Positions 45,474 to 54,455 are shown, counted from the first letter of the stretch. The stretch is 64,000 nt of DNA from Mycolicibacterium porcinum (GCA_001942045.1 MSTD01000002.1:1-64000), one strand, 5' to 3'. Notes: generated by a model not told the origin, from the letters alone. Numbers and translations are program-made.

Positions 45474-47014
45474 TACTGACCCGCGGGGACCGCAACACCT
45501 TGTGTTTTCGTGTCGCTCGCCTCATGGATGAAATCGAACTCCGCCGGGTCCAGCTTGCGGGTTGCCAGCCAGTACTGCCAGGTCATGCCGCTCCACAGGG
45601 TCCGGTTGACGCCGTGGGCGTCCATGTACCAGCTCCGGCAACCTCCGGTGTTGAACACCGTGTGCGCCAGATCGTGCTGCAGCTCGCTGTTGAATTCCGC
45701 CTGGGCCCGCGGGCTCGGCGAGAGCGCCTGAGCTCCGGCCTTGTCGACGGCGGCGATGGCCTGGCCCACGTAGCGGATCTGCTGCTCGATCATGAACACC
45801 ACGGAGTTGTGTCCCAGTGCGGTGTTGGGCCCGAGCAGGAAGAACAGGTTGGGCATGCCCGACACGGCGATGCCGCGGTGCGCGGCCATCCCCTCGCGGT
45901 TCCAGCGGTCCACCAAGTCCTCGCCGCCGGCACCCTTGATGTCGACGTAGGTGTAGGAGTCGGTGACGTGGAAGCCGGTGGCGAACACCACGACGTCGAC
46001 CGGATGCTCGACGCCGTCGGCGGTGACGATGCCGGTGGGCGTCATTCGACTGATGGACTCGGTGATCACCTGGGTCTTGGGATTGGCGATCCCGCGGTAG
46101 TAGGTGTCGGAGTTGAGGATTCGCTTGCACCCGGCGCGGTAGTTCGGGGTGAGTTTGCGGCGCAGCTCGGGGTCCTTGATGCTGCGGTTGATGTTGTAGC
46201 GCCCCATCGCTTCGCCGATCTTGAGCAGCCAGGGCTGCTGCGTCATCGCGAAGCCGACGCCTTCGTGGATCCAGTAGATCGCGGCGCGCATCGCCGCGCG
46301 GGTACCGGGCACGTAGCTGAACACACGCCGAATCCATTGCGGGAACTTGTTGTTCACCCGTGGCATGACCCACGGCGGCGTGCGCTGGTAGAGGTGGAGC
46401 TCGGCGACGTCCTTGACGATCTCCGGCACGATCTGGATCGCGCTGGCACCGGTGCCGATCACGGCGACGCGCTTGCCGGTGAGATCGACGCTGTGGTCCC
46501 ACTGCGCGGAGTGGAAAGCCGCACCGGTGAATTCCTCACGGCCTTCGATGTCGGGGATCTGCGGGATGTGCAAGCCACCGGCGCCCGAGACCAGGAACTG
46601 GGCGATGAACTCCTGACCGGTGTCACTGAACACGTGCCAGCGCAGCTCCTGGTCGTCCCAGTGCGCGCGGTCCACGTGGGTGTTGAAGCGGGTGTTGCGG
46701 CGCAGCCCGTACTTGGCGGCTACACCGAGCAGATAGTCCTGGATCTCGGGCTGGAAGGACCACATGTGGCTCCAGTCCGCCTTCGGCTCGAAGGAGAACG
46801 AGTACATGTGCGACGGAATGTCGCAGGCGCAACCCGGGTAGGTGTTGTCGCGCCAGGTTCCGCCGAATTCGTCGGCCTTCTCCAGGATGAGGAAATCGAC
46901 GCCGCGACGTTGCAGCTCGATCGCCATCCCCATCCCCGAGAACCCGCTGCCGATGATCAAGACGCGGGTCTGGATTGGTTGCTGACCCTGCGGCGAGGGT
47001 TGGGCAGCCGTCAT
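45473..47014 (-). CDS. FAD-containing Baeyer-Villiger-type monooxygenase (Rv3049c type)
   Basis: A 513-residue flavoprotein monooxygenase. FAD motif GSGFSGMGMAIEL, the BVMO fingerprint FTGAAFHSAQWDHS near residue 163, NADP motif GTGASAIQIVPEI and the GGTWRDNTYPGCACDIPSHMYSFSF block are present. It probably oxygenates a ketone or similar lipid-derived carbonyl using NADPH. It is followed upstream by a TetR gene in the same orientation (Rv3050c type), a likely regulator, as in M. tuberculosis. Confidence 0.93.
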   Translation of the reverse strand: MTAAQPSPQGQQPIQTRVLIIGSGFSGMGMAIELQRRGVDFLILEKADEFGGTWRDNTYPGCACDIPSHMYSFSFEPKADWSHMWSFQPEIQDYLLGVAAKYGLRRNTRFNTHVDRAHWDDQELRWHVFSDTGQEFIAQFLVSGAGGLHIPQIPDIEGREEFTGAAFHSAQWDHSVDLTGKRVAVIGTGASAIQIVPEIVKDVAELHLYQRTPPWVMPRVNNKFPQWIRRVFSYVPGTRAAMRAAIYWIHEGVGFAMTQQPWLLKIGEAMGRYNINRSIKDPELRRKLTPNYRAGCKRILNSDTYYRGIANPKTQVITESISRMTPTGIVTADGVEHPVDVVVFATGFHVTDSYTYVDIKGAGGEDLVDRWNREGMAAHRGIAVSGMPNLFFLLGPNTALGHNSVVFMIEQQIRYVGQAIAAVDKAGAQALSPSPRAQAEFNSELQHDLAHTVFNTGGCRSWYMDAHGVNRTLWSGMTWQYWLATRKLDPAEFDFIHEASDTKTQGVAVPAGQ

Positions 47015-47094
47015 AGCTCAGGTCCTTTTCTGGGAACGGCGGTACCGGATACTTCCCAGTCTCCGGACCTGGGACCCGACTGTCAACGAGTCGG

Positions 47095-47835
47095 TTAGCT
47101 GGCGTGCTGGCGTCGCTGGACACCCTCGTGCAGCGGCAGGTCCGGGTCGATCCAGATGCCGAGCAATTCACAGGTGCCGTTGATGGAACCGACCATGATG
47201 GTGGTCAGGTGGTTGACGAACTCCTCGGCCGGCATCCGGCGCGGGCTGTCCTCGTCGCTGCCCAGCCACCAGTCCGTCGCCGACGCGCACGCCCCGAAGG
47301 TGGCGAACGCCGCCAGTTCGATCGCGGCCCCGTCGAGTTCCATCTCACGCAGCTCGTTGGAGAACATGTCGGCCATCGCCAAGGTGATGCCGCGGCCCTC
47401 ATTGAGTGCCCGCATGGTCGATTCGCTCTGCTCGGCGAACCGGCCCTGGATCAGGAACCGCAACACATTGGGATGTTCGTCGACCAGCCGCACGTACTGT
47501 TCGACGCTGCGCCGGATGACTTCCCGGGCCGGGTCGGCACCGAGATTGATGGCCGGGTAGATCGCCGACCACAACATGTCGCGCAGCCGCTCACCGATCG
47601 CCTGGAACAGATCGGATTTGTCGGCGAAGTGACGGTAGATCTTGGGCTTGGCGGTGCCGGCCTCTTCGGCGATCTCCCGCAGGCTGACCTCGGGACCGAG
47701 CCGGTCGATCGCCCGGAACGAAGCGTCGACGATCTCCGACCGCACCTTCTTGCGGTGCTCACGCCAGCGCTCGCTGCGGGCATCTACCTTGACGCCCGCG
47801 CCAGCGCTGGAATGTGATCTCGACGTTCGCCGCAC
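47095..47835 (-). CDS. TetR-family regulator (Rv3050c type)
   Basis: A 246-residue TetR protein with the same length as Rv3050c. The HTH spans about residues 35-75 (VDASFRAIDRLGPEVSLREIAEEAGTAKPKIYRHFADKSDLF). The start is a GTG and the first 20 residues are Ser/Arg-rich and may be dispensable. It lies 80 bases before the monooxygenase gene on the same strand and divergent from a geranylgeranyl-reductase-family gene, so it could control either. Confidence 0.88.
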   Translation of the reverse strand: MRRTSRSHSSAGAGVKVDARSERWREHRKKVRSEIVDASFRAIDRLGPEVSLREIAEEAGTAKPKIYRHFADKSDLFQAIGERLRDMLWSAIYPAINLGADPAREVIRRSVEQYVRLVDEHPNVLRFLIQGRFAEQSESTMRALNEGRGITLAMADMFSNELREMELDGAAIELAAFATFGACASATDWWLGSDEDSPRRMPAEEFVNHLTTIMVGSINGTCELLGIWIDPDLPLHEGVQRRQHAS

Positions 47836-47985
47836 GCGATCACTGTACCGCCCTGATAGCGCTGACCTGCCCAGACCGCCTCACAACACGCAGTTTTGCC
47901 GTTTGACCCGGGCGTTCGCCCGGCAAGCCCCCGACACCGCGCTTCGGTACTATCGCAGCCACAGTCAACCAATGAGACGAGGCTC

Positions 47986-49164
47986 ATGACGCAGCGATAC
48001 GACCTGGTCATTGCAGGTGGCGGCCCATCGGGGTCAGCCGCGGCGTGGCAGGCCGCCCAGACCGGCGCCAAGGTGCTGGTCCTGGACAAGGCGGAGTTCC
48101 CCCGCGACAAACCGTGTGGTGACGGCCTGACCGCCCGTGCGGTGAGCTATCTGCAGAAGATGGGCCTGGCCGAGGAAGTGGCCAAGTTCCACCGGATCAA
48201 CAAGGTGATCGTGTACAGCCCCAGCGAGTGGGAGCTGTCGTTCCCGCGTCGTCCCGGGATGCCCGACCACGGCCATACCGTGAGCCGCACCGAGCTGGAC
48301 ACACTGCTGCTCAAGCATGCGGAATCGGCCGGCGCCGAGGTGCGCCAGGGTGCCGAAGTGGCCGGACCGGAGTTCGACGCCAATGGCCGGGTGGCCGGTG
48401 TGGTGCTCAAGAGCGGTGAGAAGGTGTTCGCCGACGCGGTCATCGCCGCCGACGGGGCCTACTCCCCCATCAAGCGGGCGCTGAAGATCGACTCGGAGTA
48501 CAACGGCTACTCGGCGATCGCGATCCGGTCCGAGATGCACGCCAACCGCCCCGACTCCGACAGCTTCGAGATCTACCTCAAGCTGCTGTTCCAGGGTGAT
48601 CAGCTGCCCGGTTACGGCTGGGTCTTCCCAATGGGTGGAGGCCGGTTCAACATCGGATTGGGCTACGTCAACAGCTACAAGAACTGGCAGTCCATCAACG
48701 CCACCCAGTTCCTGGGTGACTTCCTGCGGACCCTGCCCGCCGAGTGGGAACTGCCGCCGATCGAGGAACTCAAGAAGAACAAGAGCGTGCGGGCCTGGCG
48801 ATTGCCCATGGGCTTCACGGCCTGGCCGCCGTGGCGTCCGGGCGTGCTGTTCGTCGGCGACTCGCTGGGTGCGGGCAAGCCGGTGTCCGGCGCGGGTATC
48901 TCCAAGGCGCTCGAATCCGGTTTGACCGCAGGAGAATGCGCGATCGCAGCGCTCAACAACGGTGGGCCCGACGACTTCACCAACTACGAGCAGCGGATGC
49001 AGGCGACCTGGGGACGGGAGTACCGTCGCGGCCGGTTCTTCCACAAGCTCGCCGGCATCCCCGGCGTGGCCGGTGCGGGGTTGAAGGCGTTGGACAACCA
49101 CACGTTCCGTGACCTTCTGCTCAAGTCGCTGTACAAGAAGGCGCAGAGCCCGCAGCACACCTAG
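47986..49164 (+). CDS. Geranylgeranyl-reductase-family FAD oxidoreductase
   Basis: A 392-residue GGR/MenJ-like flavoenzyme. FAD motif GGGPSGSAAAWQAA, the family's FPRDKPCGDGLTARAV, the ADGAYSPIKRAL segment, LPGYGWVFPMGGGRFNIGLGYV, and VGDSLGAGKPVSGAGISKALESG are all present. Members reduce isoprenoid double bonds in quinones, lipids or chlorophyll precursors. The ATG at 47986 (AGACGAGG upstream) gives a standard start. It could saturate a menaquinone or polyprenyl chain; MenJ proper is expected elsewhere in the genome. Confidence 0.9.
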   Translation: MTQRYDLVIAGGGPSGSAAAWQAAQTGAKVLVLDKAEFPRDKPCGDGLTARAVSYLQKMGLAEEVAKFHRINKVIVYSPSEWELSFPRRPGMPDHGHTVSRTELDTLLLKHAESAGAEVRQGAEVAGPEFDANGRVAGVVLKSGEKVFADAVIAADGAYSPIKRALKIDSEYNGYSAIAIRSEMHANRPDSDSFEIYLKLLFQGDQLPGYGWVFPMGGGRFNIGLGYVNSYKNWQSINATQFLGDFLRTLPAEWELPPIEELKKNKSVRAWRLPMGFTAWPPWRPGVLFVGDSLGAGKPVSGAGISKALESGLTAGECAIAALNNGGPDDFTNYEQRMQATWGREYRRGRFFHKLAGIPGVAGAGLKALDNHTFRDLLLKSLYKKAQSPQHT

Positions 49165-49175
49165 CCATTGGCCGC

Positions 49176-49236
49176 GCCGAATGGCCAGTTATGACGCGCT
49201 TTTTCGCGATCCGCGTGCAGCAACTGGCCATTCGGC
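49176..49236. repeat. Palindromic intergenic repeat, copy A
   Basis: Arms GCCGAATGGCCAGTT (49176-49190) and AACTGGCCATTCGGC (49222-49236); inner part can form a second short stem and the loop has CTTTTTCG. The shared core from CGAAT to ATTCG is 57 bp, the same length as copies at 53997 and 57310. It fills the gap between two convergent genes, overlapping nothing coding, and may end transcription in both directions. Confidence 0.85.
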
Positions 49237-50160
49237 TCAAGCCGGCGAAGACCTGTCGGCGAGCACTCCGCTGACGATGCGGGCATCGGAGAACGCCGCG
49301 AACATCTCATCGCCAGGGAGTTCAAACCCGTTGGCGGCGTAGGCGTCTTCCAGAGACTGGGCCGACACGTCCCAGCCGCACGCCGTCAGGTACTCGATGA
49401 CGGACCTACGCTGCCCGTGGTAGACGAGCTGAGACAGCTCCCCGTCGAAGCCGAACCGGCGAAAGCCGTCCGTGACGCCCCGTGACCGATCTTCGGAGAA
49501 CGCCGACGCGTCGGGAATGTACTCGGTGGCGAGATAACTGCCAGGAGCGCTCAGCCGCGTGATGTTGTCGAACAACTGATCCTGGGCCGCGGGTGGCAGG
49601 TAGATCAGTAATCCTTCGGCAATCCAAGCTGTCGGACTATCGGTGTCCAGCCCATTGTCCACCAACGCTTTTGGCCAGTCGTCGCGCAGATCGATGGCGA
49701 TCGCCCGGTGCACGGCGGCGGGGGCGGCACCGAGGCCAGCCAGCGTCGCGGTCTTGAACTCGATCACCGCCGGCTGATCGAGTTCGTACACGACCGACCC
49801 GGCAGGCCACGGCAAGCGGTAGGCGCGCGTATCCAGACCAGAGGCCAGGATCACCGCTTGACGCACGCCTGCCGCAGCCGCGTCGGTGAATACGCTGTCG
49901 TAGAACCGGGTTCGCACCGCCATCGCCTCGGCAAGCTGTTTCCGATTGAGGGCGCCAGCGGCGGGGTCCGGTACGTCCCCGCCGTCGAGCATGGTGCGCA
50001 CGACATCACCCCCGACCGCACGCACCAAGGGCTCAGCGTATGGGTCATTGATCAGTGGATCGGGCCCTCGCGATGCGACGGCGCGCTGTGCGGCCACCAC
50101 GGTGGCGGTCGCGCCGACGCTCGATGTCAGATCCCAGCTGTCGTTGTCACTTCGGCTCAT
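49237..50160 (-). CDS. Class I SAM methyltransferase, TIGR00027/leucine-carboxyl-type family
   Basis: A 307-residue member of the large mycobacterial family of putative O-methyltransferases. It shows the family's DLTSSVGATATVVAAQRA start, DPYAEPLVRAVGG, VRTRFYDSVF, VILASGLDTRAYRL (SAM motif), VYELDQPAVIEFK and AEGLLIYLPPAAQDQLFD. The substrate is unknown. It is downstream of a TetR gene with a 14-bp overlap, so the two are co-transcribed. Confidence 0.92.
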   Translation of the reverse strand: MSRSDNDSWDLTSSVGATATVVAAQRAVASRGPDPLINDPYAEPLVRAVGGDVVRTMLDGGDVPDPAAGALNRKQLAEAMAVRTRFYDSVFTDAAAAGVRQAVILASGLDTRAYRLPWPAGSVVYELDQPAVIEFKTATLAGLGAAPAAVHRAIAIDLRDDWPKALVDNGLDTDSPTAWIAEGLLIYLPPAAQDQLFDNITRLSAPGSYLATEYIPDASAFSEDRSRGVTDGFRRFGFDGELSQLVYHGQRRSVIEYLTACGWDVSAQSLEDAYAANGFELPGDEMFAAFSDARIVSGVLADRSSPA

Positions 50161-50860
50161 CACGTCCTCCTTGCGCGTAGGTGAGTGTCCGGAACTGCTC
50201 GGCGATCCGTTCGTAGAGAGCGATGACCTCGCCCGCCGCGGCATCCAGGTGTTTTCGGGCCGGGAGTCGAGGTGGTTCGAAAGCCCGCTGCACCGTGCCG
50301 GCCAATTGATCGGCCTTGTCGTCCAGACTCAGGTTGAGTCCGTCGGGCAGCAGCGGCTCCGCCGCGAAGAAGCCATAGACGGTCGCCGTGAGCGGATAGT
50401 GCACATCGGCCGGGTTCAGTCCCTCCCGCAGCAATCCGTGTCCATGGACAATCTCCAGATACTCCCGCCAGCCGGCGAAATTCGCGGCGCCCATCCCCTT
50501 TTGGGAGCGGTCGGTTGCCAATGCGTCGACCGTTTCGATGTCCTGCGTATAAATCGCACGCAGTACAGGTCGGCCCATCGCCTCGATGAAGATTCGTCGC
50601 ACGAGCAGGTGCGGCAACACCGTCACCGGATCGGCCCGCATCGACTCGGTGACCGCGGCCACCATCCGGGCGGTTTCCCGCGATCCGACGGCGGCGAGCA
50701 TGTGCTCACGGGTACGCCAGTGCAGATAGACCGTCCCCTTGCCGATGCCCGACCGTTTGGCGACCTCGTCGATCCTTATCCGCCGATAGCCCCAGCGCAG
50801 CAGCAAGTCCGACACCGTATCGAGGATCCGGTCCGCTCGTTCCCGTCGCGCATCCGACAT
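50147..50860 (-). CDS. TetR-family regulator
   Basis: A 237-residue TetR protein: HTH about residues 8-52 (RADRILDTVSDLLLRWGYRRIRIDEVAKRSGIGKGTVYLHWRTREHML). The ATG at 50860 has GGGAGG at good spacing, which rules out the longer upstream frame. It overlaps the methyltransferase gene. Two palindromes directly upstream (50875-50884 and 50892-50916) are likely operator sites for self-control. Confidence 0.9.
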   Translation of the reverse strand: MSDARRERADRILDTVSDLLLRWGYRRIRIDEVAKRSGIGKGTVYLHWRTREHMLAAVGSRETARMVAAVTESMRADPVTVLPHLLVRRIFIEAMGRPVLRAIYTQDIETVDALATDRSQKGMGAANFAGWREYLEIVHGHGLLREGLNPADVHYPLTATVYGFFAAEPLLPDGLNLSLDDKADQLAGTVQRAFEPPRLPARKHLDAAAGEVIALYERIAEQFRTLTYAQGGRDEPK

Positions 50861-50874
50861 CGCACCTCCCGTTG

Positions 50875-50884
50875 ACCGGTCGGT
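50875..50884. promoter_or_regulatory. ACCG-GT-CGGT palindrome before tetR
   Basis: The core ACCGGTCGGT, 15 bases upstream of the tetR ATG, is the same ten bases as the centre of the palindrome in front of fixA (5696-5711). Its symmetry is ACCG/CGGT around two bases. It is likely part of a TetR operator, but the flanks differ between the two sites. Confidence 0.35.
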
Positions 50885-50891
50885 ACCAGGG

Positions 50892-50916
50892 TTGACCAAA
50901 AAACGTTTTTGGTCAA
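50892..50916. promoter_or_regulatory. 25-bp palindrome, operator or terminator
   Basis: Perfect 11-base arms TTGACCAAAAA and TTTTTGGTCAA around a 3-base centre. It starts 3 bases beyond the stop of the GNAT gene and ends 31 bases before the tetR ATG, both on the minus strand. The TTGACC/GGTCAA ends suggest a TetR-type operator; the A/T run would also suit a factor-independent terminator. It may be both. Confidence 0.6.
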
Positions 50917-50919
50917 GAG

Positions 50920-51759
50920 TCAGCGGTGTTCGGCGAGCGCGTACCGCACGTCGGTGGCGACAGCCTCGAATCCGAGACGCCGGTAGACCCGATTGGAAAC
51001 CGGGTTGCCGGTGTCGGCGAACAACACGACCTCGCTCGCACCACCTTTCCGCACGAACTGCGCGGCAGCGGCGGTGACCGCTCCCGCATAACCGTGGCCG
51101 CGCTGTTCGGCCGGGGTATACACCGGGCCGATCCGGGAGGCGCCGACGACGGCCGGGCGCACGCGCGCCATGCTGACCGGTTCCCCGTCGAACTCCCACA
51201 GCAGAACGTGCTCACCGGCATCGACGATCGAGGCGAGCATCGCCCGGCTCGCGTCGACATTCGACGGCTCGCCGAATGCTTCGATAAAGAACTCGTTCAG
51301 CCAATGCACGACGGTCTCCGCGTCGCCAGGTCCGGCAGTTCGCCACCTACCAGCTACACCGTTCGGCGGCTTCAATTCACCCAGCCGGTAGAGGACATCG
51401 CGGGACAACTCGCTGGCCGACACAGCTGCGAGCTCATGCCAGGCCCGCGTGAAGGCCATTGCCGTCGAAGGTGTTCCGCGCACTCCGGACAGCTTCGCCC
51501 CCGCCGTGACGAGTGCCTCGGCAGCGGTCATGGCCGCCGCAGCCGGTAGACCGTTGACCAACAGCACTGCGTCGCGCGCTTCCACTGCCGCACCCACGAC
51601 ACCATTTCCGTTTGCGACCGACAACAGAACGCGCTCGGCGGGCCAGGGCGTGGTCCGCAGCGTCGTCAACTCCAAGGTGAACAGCACCGGGTCCGGGTGG
51701 TACACCGATCGCTCCGACGGCTCGAAGTCGACCAGTGATTGATGCAGATGGGCCTTCAT
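50920..51759 (-). CDS. GNAT-family N-acetyltransferase
   Basis: A 279-residue protein with a degenerate N-terminal half and a C-terminal GNAT domain: RIGPVYTPAEQRGHGYAGAVTAAAAQF (acetyl-CoA pyrophosphate loop) and NPVSNRVYRRLGFEAVATDVRYAL. The architecture resembles two-lobed acetyltransferases related to mycothiol synthase type proteins, although only the second lobe is convincing. The substrate is unknown. Confidence 0.86.
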   Translation of the reverse strand: MKAHLHQSLVDFEPSERSVYHPDPVLFTLELTTLRTTPWPAERVLLSVANGNGVVGAAVEARDAVLLVNGLPAAAAMTAAEALVTAGAKLSGVRGTPSTAMAFTRAWHELAAVSASELSRDVLYRLGELKPPNGVAGRWRTAGPGDAETVVHWLNEFFIEAFGEPSNVDASRAMLASIVDAGEHVLLWEFDGEPVSMARVRPAVVGASRIGPVYTPAEQRGHGYAGAVTAAAAQFVRKGGASEVVLFADTGNPVSNRVYRRLGFEAVATDVRYALAEHR

Positions 51760-51841
51760 GGTTCAAGCGTGCGGGCTTGTCACGTCGGCCGCCATCGATT
51801 TTCCTGTCCGAGCTCGTGTGGACATCGGATAGCGTGACAAC

Positions 51842-52429
51842 GTGCGTTTGCCAGGTCGGGTCGGCCGGAAATACGGATCAAGCGCGACCCTCGGGGTAGT
51901 CCTTTGTGCCACCGCGTGTTCGCACGTCGTTACCGGTCAACCCGTCGCCGGGAGTCACCCCACCCAAAATGCACCCGCGGTCACGTGGCGTGACCATGTC
52001 CTGCCCTCGGATTGCCTACTCACCGGAGCGCAGATGTCGGCTCTTGCCGGCGTCGCCATCGATAACGGCATGGACACCACCATCCAGCACTCCGACAACA
52101 CGGTCGGGCACAGCTGCAATTACTACGCCACCGCGGGCGGTGTTCTGTCGTTCACGGCGACGATCAAGGTCCAGTCCCCCACCACCGGGGTCATCACCGA
52201 GGAACTCCTCGCGGATATCGGCGAGCCGGGCGCCACGGAGGTTTCGGGCATCGGACGACGCATGCTCATCGAACCGCTCACTCGCCCAGGCGCTTTCCCG
52301 GCGATGCGGGTAGCCACCGACAAATATCTGGCGAACGTGGTGCTCGTGGTCGGCAACATCCCCGCGCCGCCCGACGTCTCGGCGTGGAAGCGGGCCGCGT
52401 CCGAAATCCTCGAGGAGCTTCCCGCCTGA
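51842..52429 (+). CDS. Putative lipoprotein, DUF3558-like
   Basis: A 195-residue exported protein starting at GTG. The signal segment ends in a lipobox-like CATAC at about residue 26. The mature part has a Cys pair (PSDCLLTG and HSCNYYA) and the layout of DUF3558-family mycobacterial lipoproteins, including the small Gly/Asp loop (IGEPGATEVSGIGRRM). Function is unknown. Confidence 0.77.
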   Translation: MRLPGRVGRKYGSSATLGVVLCATACSHVVTGQPVAGSHPTQNAPAVTWRDHVLPSDCLLTGAQMSALAGVAIDNGMDTTIQHSDNTVGHSCNYYATAGGVLSFTATIKVQSPTTGVITEELLADIGEPGATEVSGIGRRMLIEPLTRPGAFPAMRVATDKYLANVVLVVGNIPAPPDVSAWKRAASEILEELPA

Positions 52430-52432
52430 TTC

Positions 52433-52786
52433 TCAGCCCTCCGGATAGAACAGGAACAGGACGCACCCCTCCGCGGATTGCGGTACGTGCCAGGAACCGG
52501 CCGGGGCATGCAGGAATGTGCCTGCGGCATAGTCGTTGACGCCGTCGTTGAAGACACCGGAGACCACATAGACCTCTTCGGGGCCCGGGTCGTGGAGGTC
52601 TTCACCGACCCAGACCGCGCCCGGCGCGATGGTTGTGATCGCCGCCTTGGCACCGTTGGCACCTTTCCAGAGCGGCTGCACGGTGATTCCGGGAAAGACT
52701 TCGATCGGCTCGACGTCGGCCGTCGCCTTCCATACGTAGCCGGGCGCGTTGGGACCGAACGATGCGACATCACCGGAAGTTGTCAT
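52433..52786 (-). CDS. Cupin, ChrR-type/anti-sigma-like fold
   Basis: A 117-residue single cupin. Motif 1 region GAVWVGEDLHDPGPEEVYVVSGVFND and motif 2 region GTFLHAPAGSWHVPQSAEG carry the His/Glu metal-ligand set. The ATG at 52786 is used; one seven codons upstream is possible. The stop lies 3 bases from the convergent lipoprotein's stop. The role is unknown. Confidence 0.82.
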   Translation of the reverse strand: MTTSGDVASFGPNAPGYVWKATADVEPIEVFPGITVQPLWKGANGAKAAITTIAPGAVWVGEDLHDPGPEEVYVVSGVFNDGVNDYAAGTFLHAPAGSWHVPQSAEGCVLFLFYPEG

Positions 52787-52828
52787 ATGTGCACGAACCG
52801 TGCGCACCGACTCACAATTCCCCGCGCG

Positions 52829-53542
52829 TCAGCGTCGGCCGCGATCGGTCCGGCCCGGCTTGCGCGCGACCTTCCCTGCGGCAGCGCGGGCCGCCTGCTT
52901 CGCGAGGGTTTTCTCCCGCGCCGTGCGTTTCGGTGCCGGCGCGGCCTGGCCCCGCGACGAACCGGCTTTCCGGCCCCGCACGATGCCTATGAATTCTTCG
53001 ACCAGTTCCGACTGCGTGCCTTCCGGGAAGGCAAGCGCCACAGGGCAGGTCGGTGCGTCGGTGATCGGACGGTATGTGAGGTCTTTGCGGTGATACAGCC
53101 GGGCGAGCGACTGCGGAACGATCAGCGCGCCCATCCCCGCGGCGACGAGTTCTATCGCGTCCTGGGTGGACTCGGGTCGGTGATCGACCGGGGTGCCCGG
53201 AGCGTCCGCCCACACGACGACATTGTCGAGTGGCAGCAGGATCGGCTCGCCGTCGAGGTCGGCAGCGGTGATCTCGTCGGCGGCGCTGAGAAGGTGATCG
53301 GTAGGCACCACCGCGACCGTCGTCTCCTCGTAGAGAGGGATGAGCGCCAGCCCGGACGTGTCGGAAGGCAGCCGCAGCAATGCCACGTCGACGGTGCCGT
53401 CTCTCACCGCGTCCGCCGCGTCGACCGCGGCAACGGGGTGCAACCGCAGCGGCACCTTGGGGTGGCGCTCCGCCCAGATCCGCGCCCACTTCGCGGGCGT
53501 CCCGCCGGGGACGTACCCGAGGGTGAGGGACTGCGGGGTCAC
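52829..53542 (-). CDS. LysR substrate-binding domain without HTH, basic C-terminal tail
   Basis: A 237-residue protein that starts directly at the effector domain of LysR regulators (LTLGYVPGGTPAKWARIWAERHPKVPL; later AAGMGALIVPQSLARLYH, LAFPEGTQSELVEEFIGIVRG). No helix-turn-helix precedes it: the GTG start lies 63 bp from the divergent gene. From residue 190 it ends in a Lys/Arg/Ala-rich tail (KRTAREKTLAKQAARAAAGK) that could bind nucleic acid. It is divergent from a DUF5997 gene, a recurrent pair in actinobacteria as I recall. Confidence 0.85.
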   Translation of the reverse strand: MTPQSLTLGYVPGGTPAKWARIWAERHPKVPLRLHPVAAVDAADAVRDGTVDVALLRLPSDTSGLALIPLYEETTVAVVPTDHLLSAADEITAADLDGEPILLPLDNVVVWADAPGTPVDHRPESTQDAIELVAAGMGALIVPQSLARLYHRKDLTYRPITDAPTCPVALAFPEGTQSELVEEFIGIVRGRKAGSSRGQAAPAPKRTAREKTLAKQAARAAAGKVARKPGRTDRGRR

Positions 53543-53605
53543 CGCCTCAGGTTACCGATACGCTGAGGCCATGAGCGATGCTTGCGGAGCGAATCGACGC
53601 CGGGC

Positions 53606-53992
53606 ATGAGCAGGCCCAACGCGCAGTCAATGAAGCCCGCCACGGCGGCCAAGAAGCTGGACGTGTATCTGCCCGCGACACCTGCGGAGTTCCAGGAGAA
53701 CGCGATCACCCGCGACGAGCTCGCGGCGCTGCAGGCGGACCCGCCGCAATGGCTCAAGGATCTCCGCAAGAACGGGCCGCATCCGAAGAACCTGGTAGCG
53801 GCCAAGCTGGGCATCTCGATCGCCGGCCTCGCGCGAGGCGGTGTCGGCAATGCGCTCACCAGCGAGCAGATCGACGCGCTGCTCGCGGAGAAGCCCGAGT
53901 GGCTGGTCGCCGAACGAGAGAGCTACCAGAACGTACTGGCCGAGGAGCGACGCCTGAAGGCACAACGAGCCGAGCAGGCCGGCGAGCGGTAG
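53606..53992 (+). CDS. DUF5997-family protein
   Basis: A 128-residue protein. KPATAAKKLDVYLPATPAEFQ, LQADPPQWLKDLRKNGPHPKNLVAAKLGISIAGLARGG and the helical C-terminus match the actinobacterial DUF5997 family, which has no known function; the centre looks HTH-like. The ATG at 53606 fits the family, while earlier codons do not. It is divergent from the LysR-effector-domain gene and followed 4 bases later by palindromic repeat copy B. Confidence 0.84.
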   Translation: MSRPNAQSMKPATAAKKLDVYLPATPAEFQENAITRDELAALQADPPQWLKDLRKNGPHPKNLVAAKLGISIAGLARGGVGNALTSEQIDALLAEKPEWLVAERESYQNVLAEERRLKAQRAEQAGER

Positions 53993-53996
53993 GCAC

Positions 53997-54053
53997 CGAA
54001 TGGCCAGTTGTTGCACGCTTTTTCGCGGTCCGCGTGTATCAACTGGCCATTCG
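53997..54053. repeat. Palindromic intergenic repeat, copy B
   Basis: The 57-bp unit with left arm CGAATGGCCAGTTG and right arm CAACTGGCCATTCG (54040-54053), loop with CTTTTTCG. An inner CACGC/GCGTG pair extends the stem. It begins 4 bases after the DUF5997 stop, so it is positioned as a transcript end. Confidence 0.85.
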
Positions 54054-54328
54054 ACGACCGACAACACCAGCGGTCACAGATCGAGTGCTGCCTCCTCGTC
54101 ACCGCCGTTCCACAGGCGGGCGACTCCACGCAATCGACCGCGGTACGCACCACGTCCCGACCGGCGCGGCTGACGACGACTCTGCCAGTGGCACAGCCAG
54201 CACGAGCACCACTTGTGGCCGGTGAAAGTCCACTCCCACCGACGGCAGCCGGGACCTGACACCCATCCGGCTTACAGTTCAGGAAGGGAGCAGAGCACCG
54301 GATCGCCACCACAGAGGTGCACCGGGTG

Positions 54329-54415
54329 ATGCGTTACTTCATCTCGAAGCATGCGGACGGCAAATGGAGCGTGAGCATCGGTGCGAGACATGCGGATCCT
54401 CGGGAACTGGGGTAG
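54329..54415 (+). CDS. Possible 28-residue ORF, maybe a gene remnant
   Basis: Reads MRYFISKHADGKWSVSIG and stops at TAG after 28 codons. The opening resembles the start of DUF2188-type small proteins (a short strand followed by DGxW), but the family is about twice this length. No clear ribosome site is seen. It is as likely to be a truncated remnant as a gene. Confidence 0.25.
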   Translation: MRYFISKHADGKWSVSIGARHADPRELG

Positions 54416-54455
54416 CCCCACCGAGTCCGCAGATCCGCTGCGGGGCAGGGCTACC

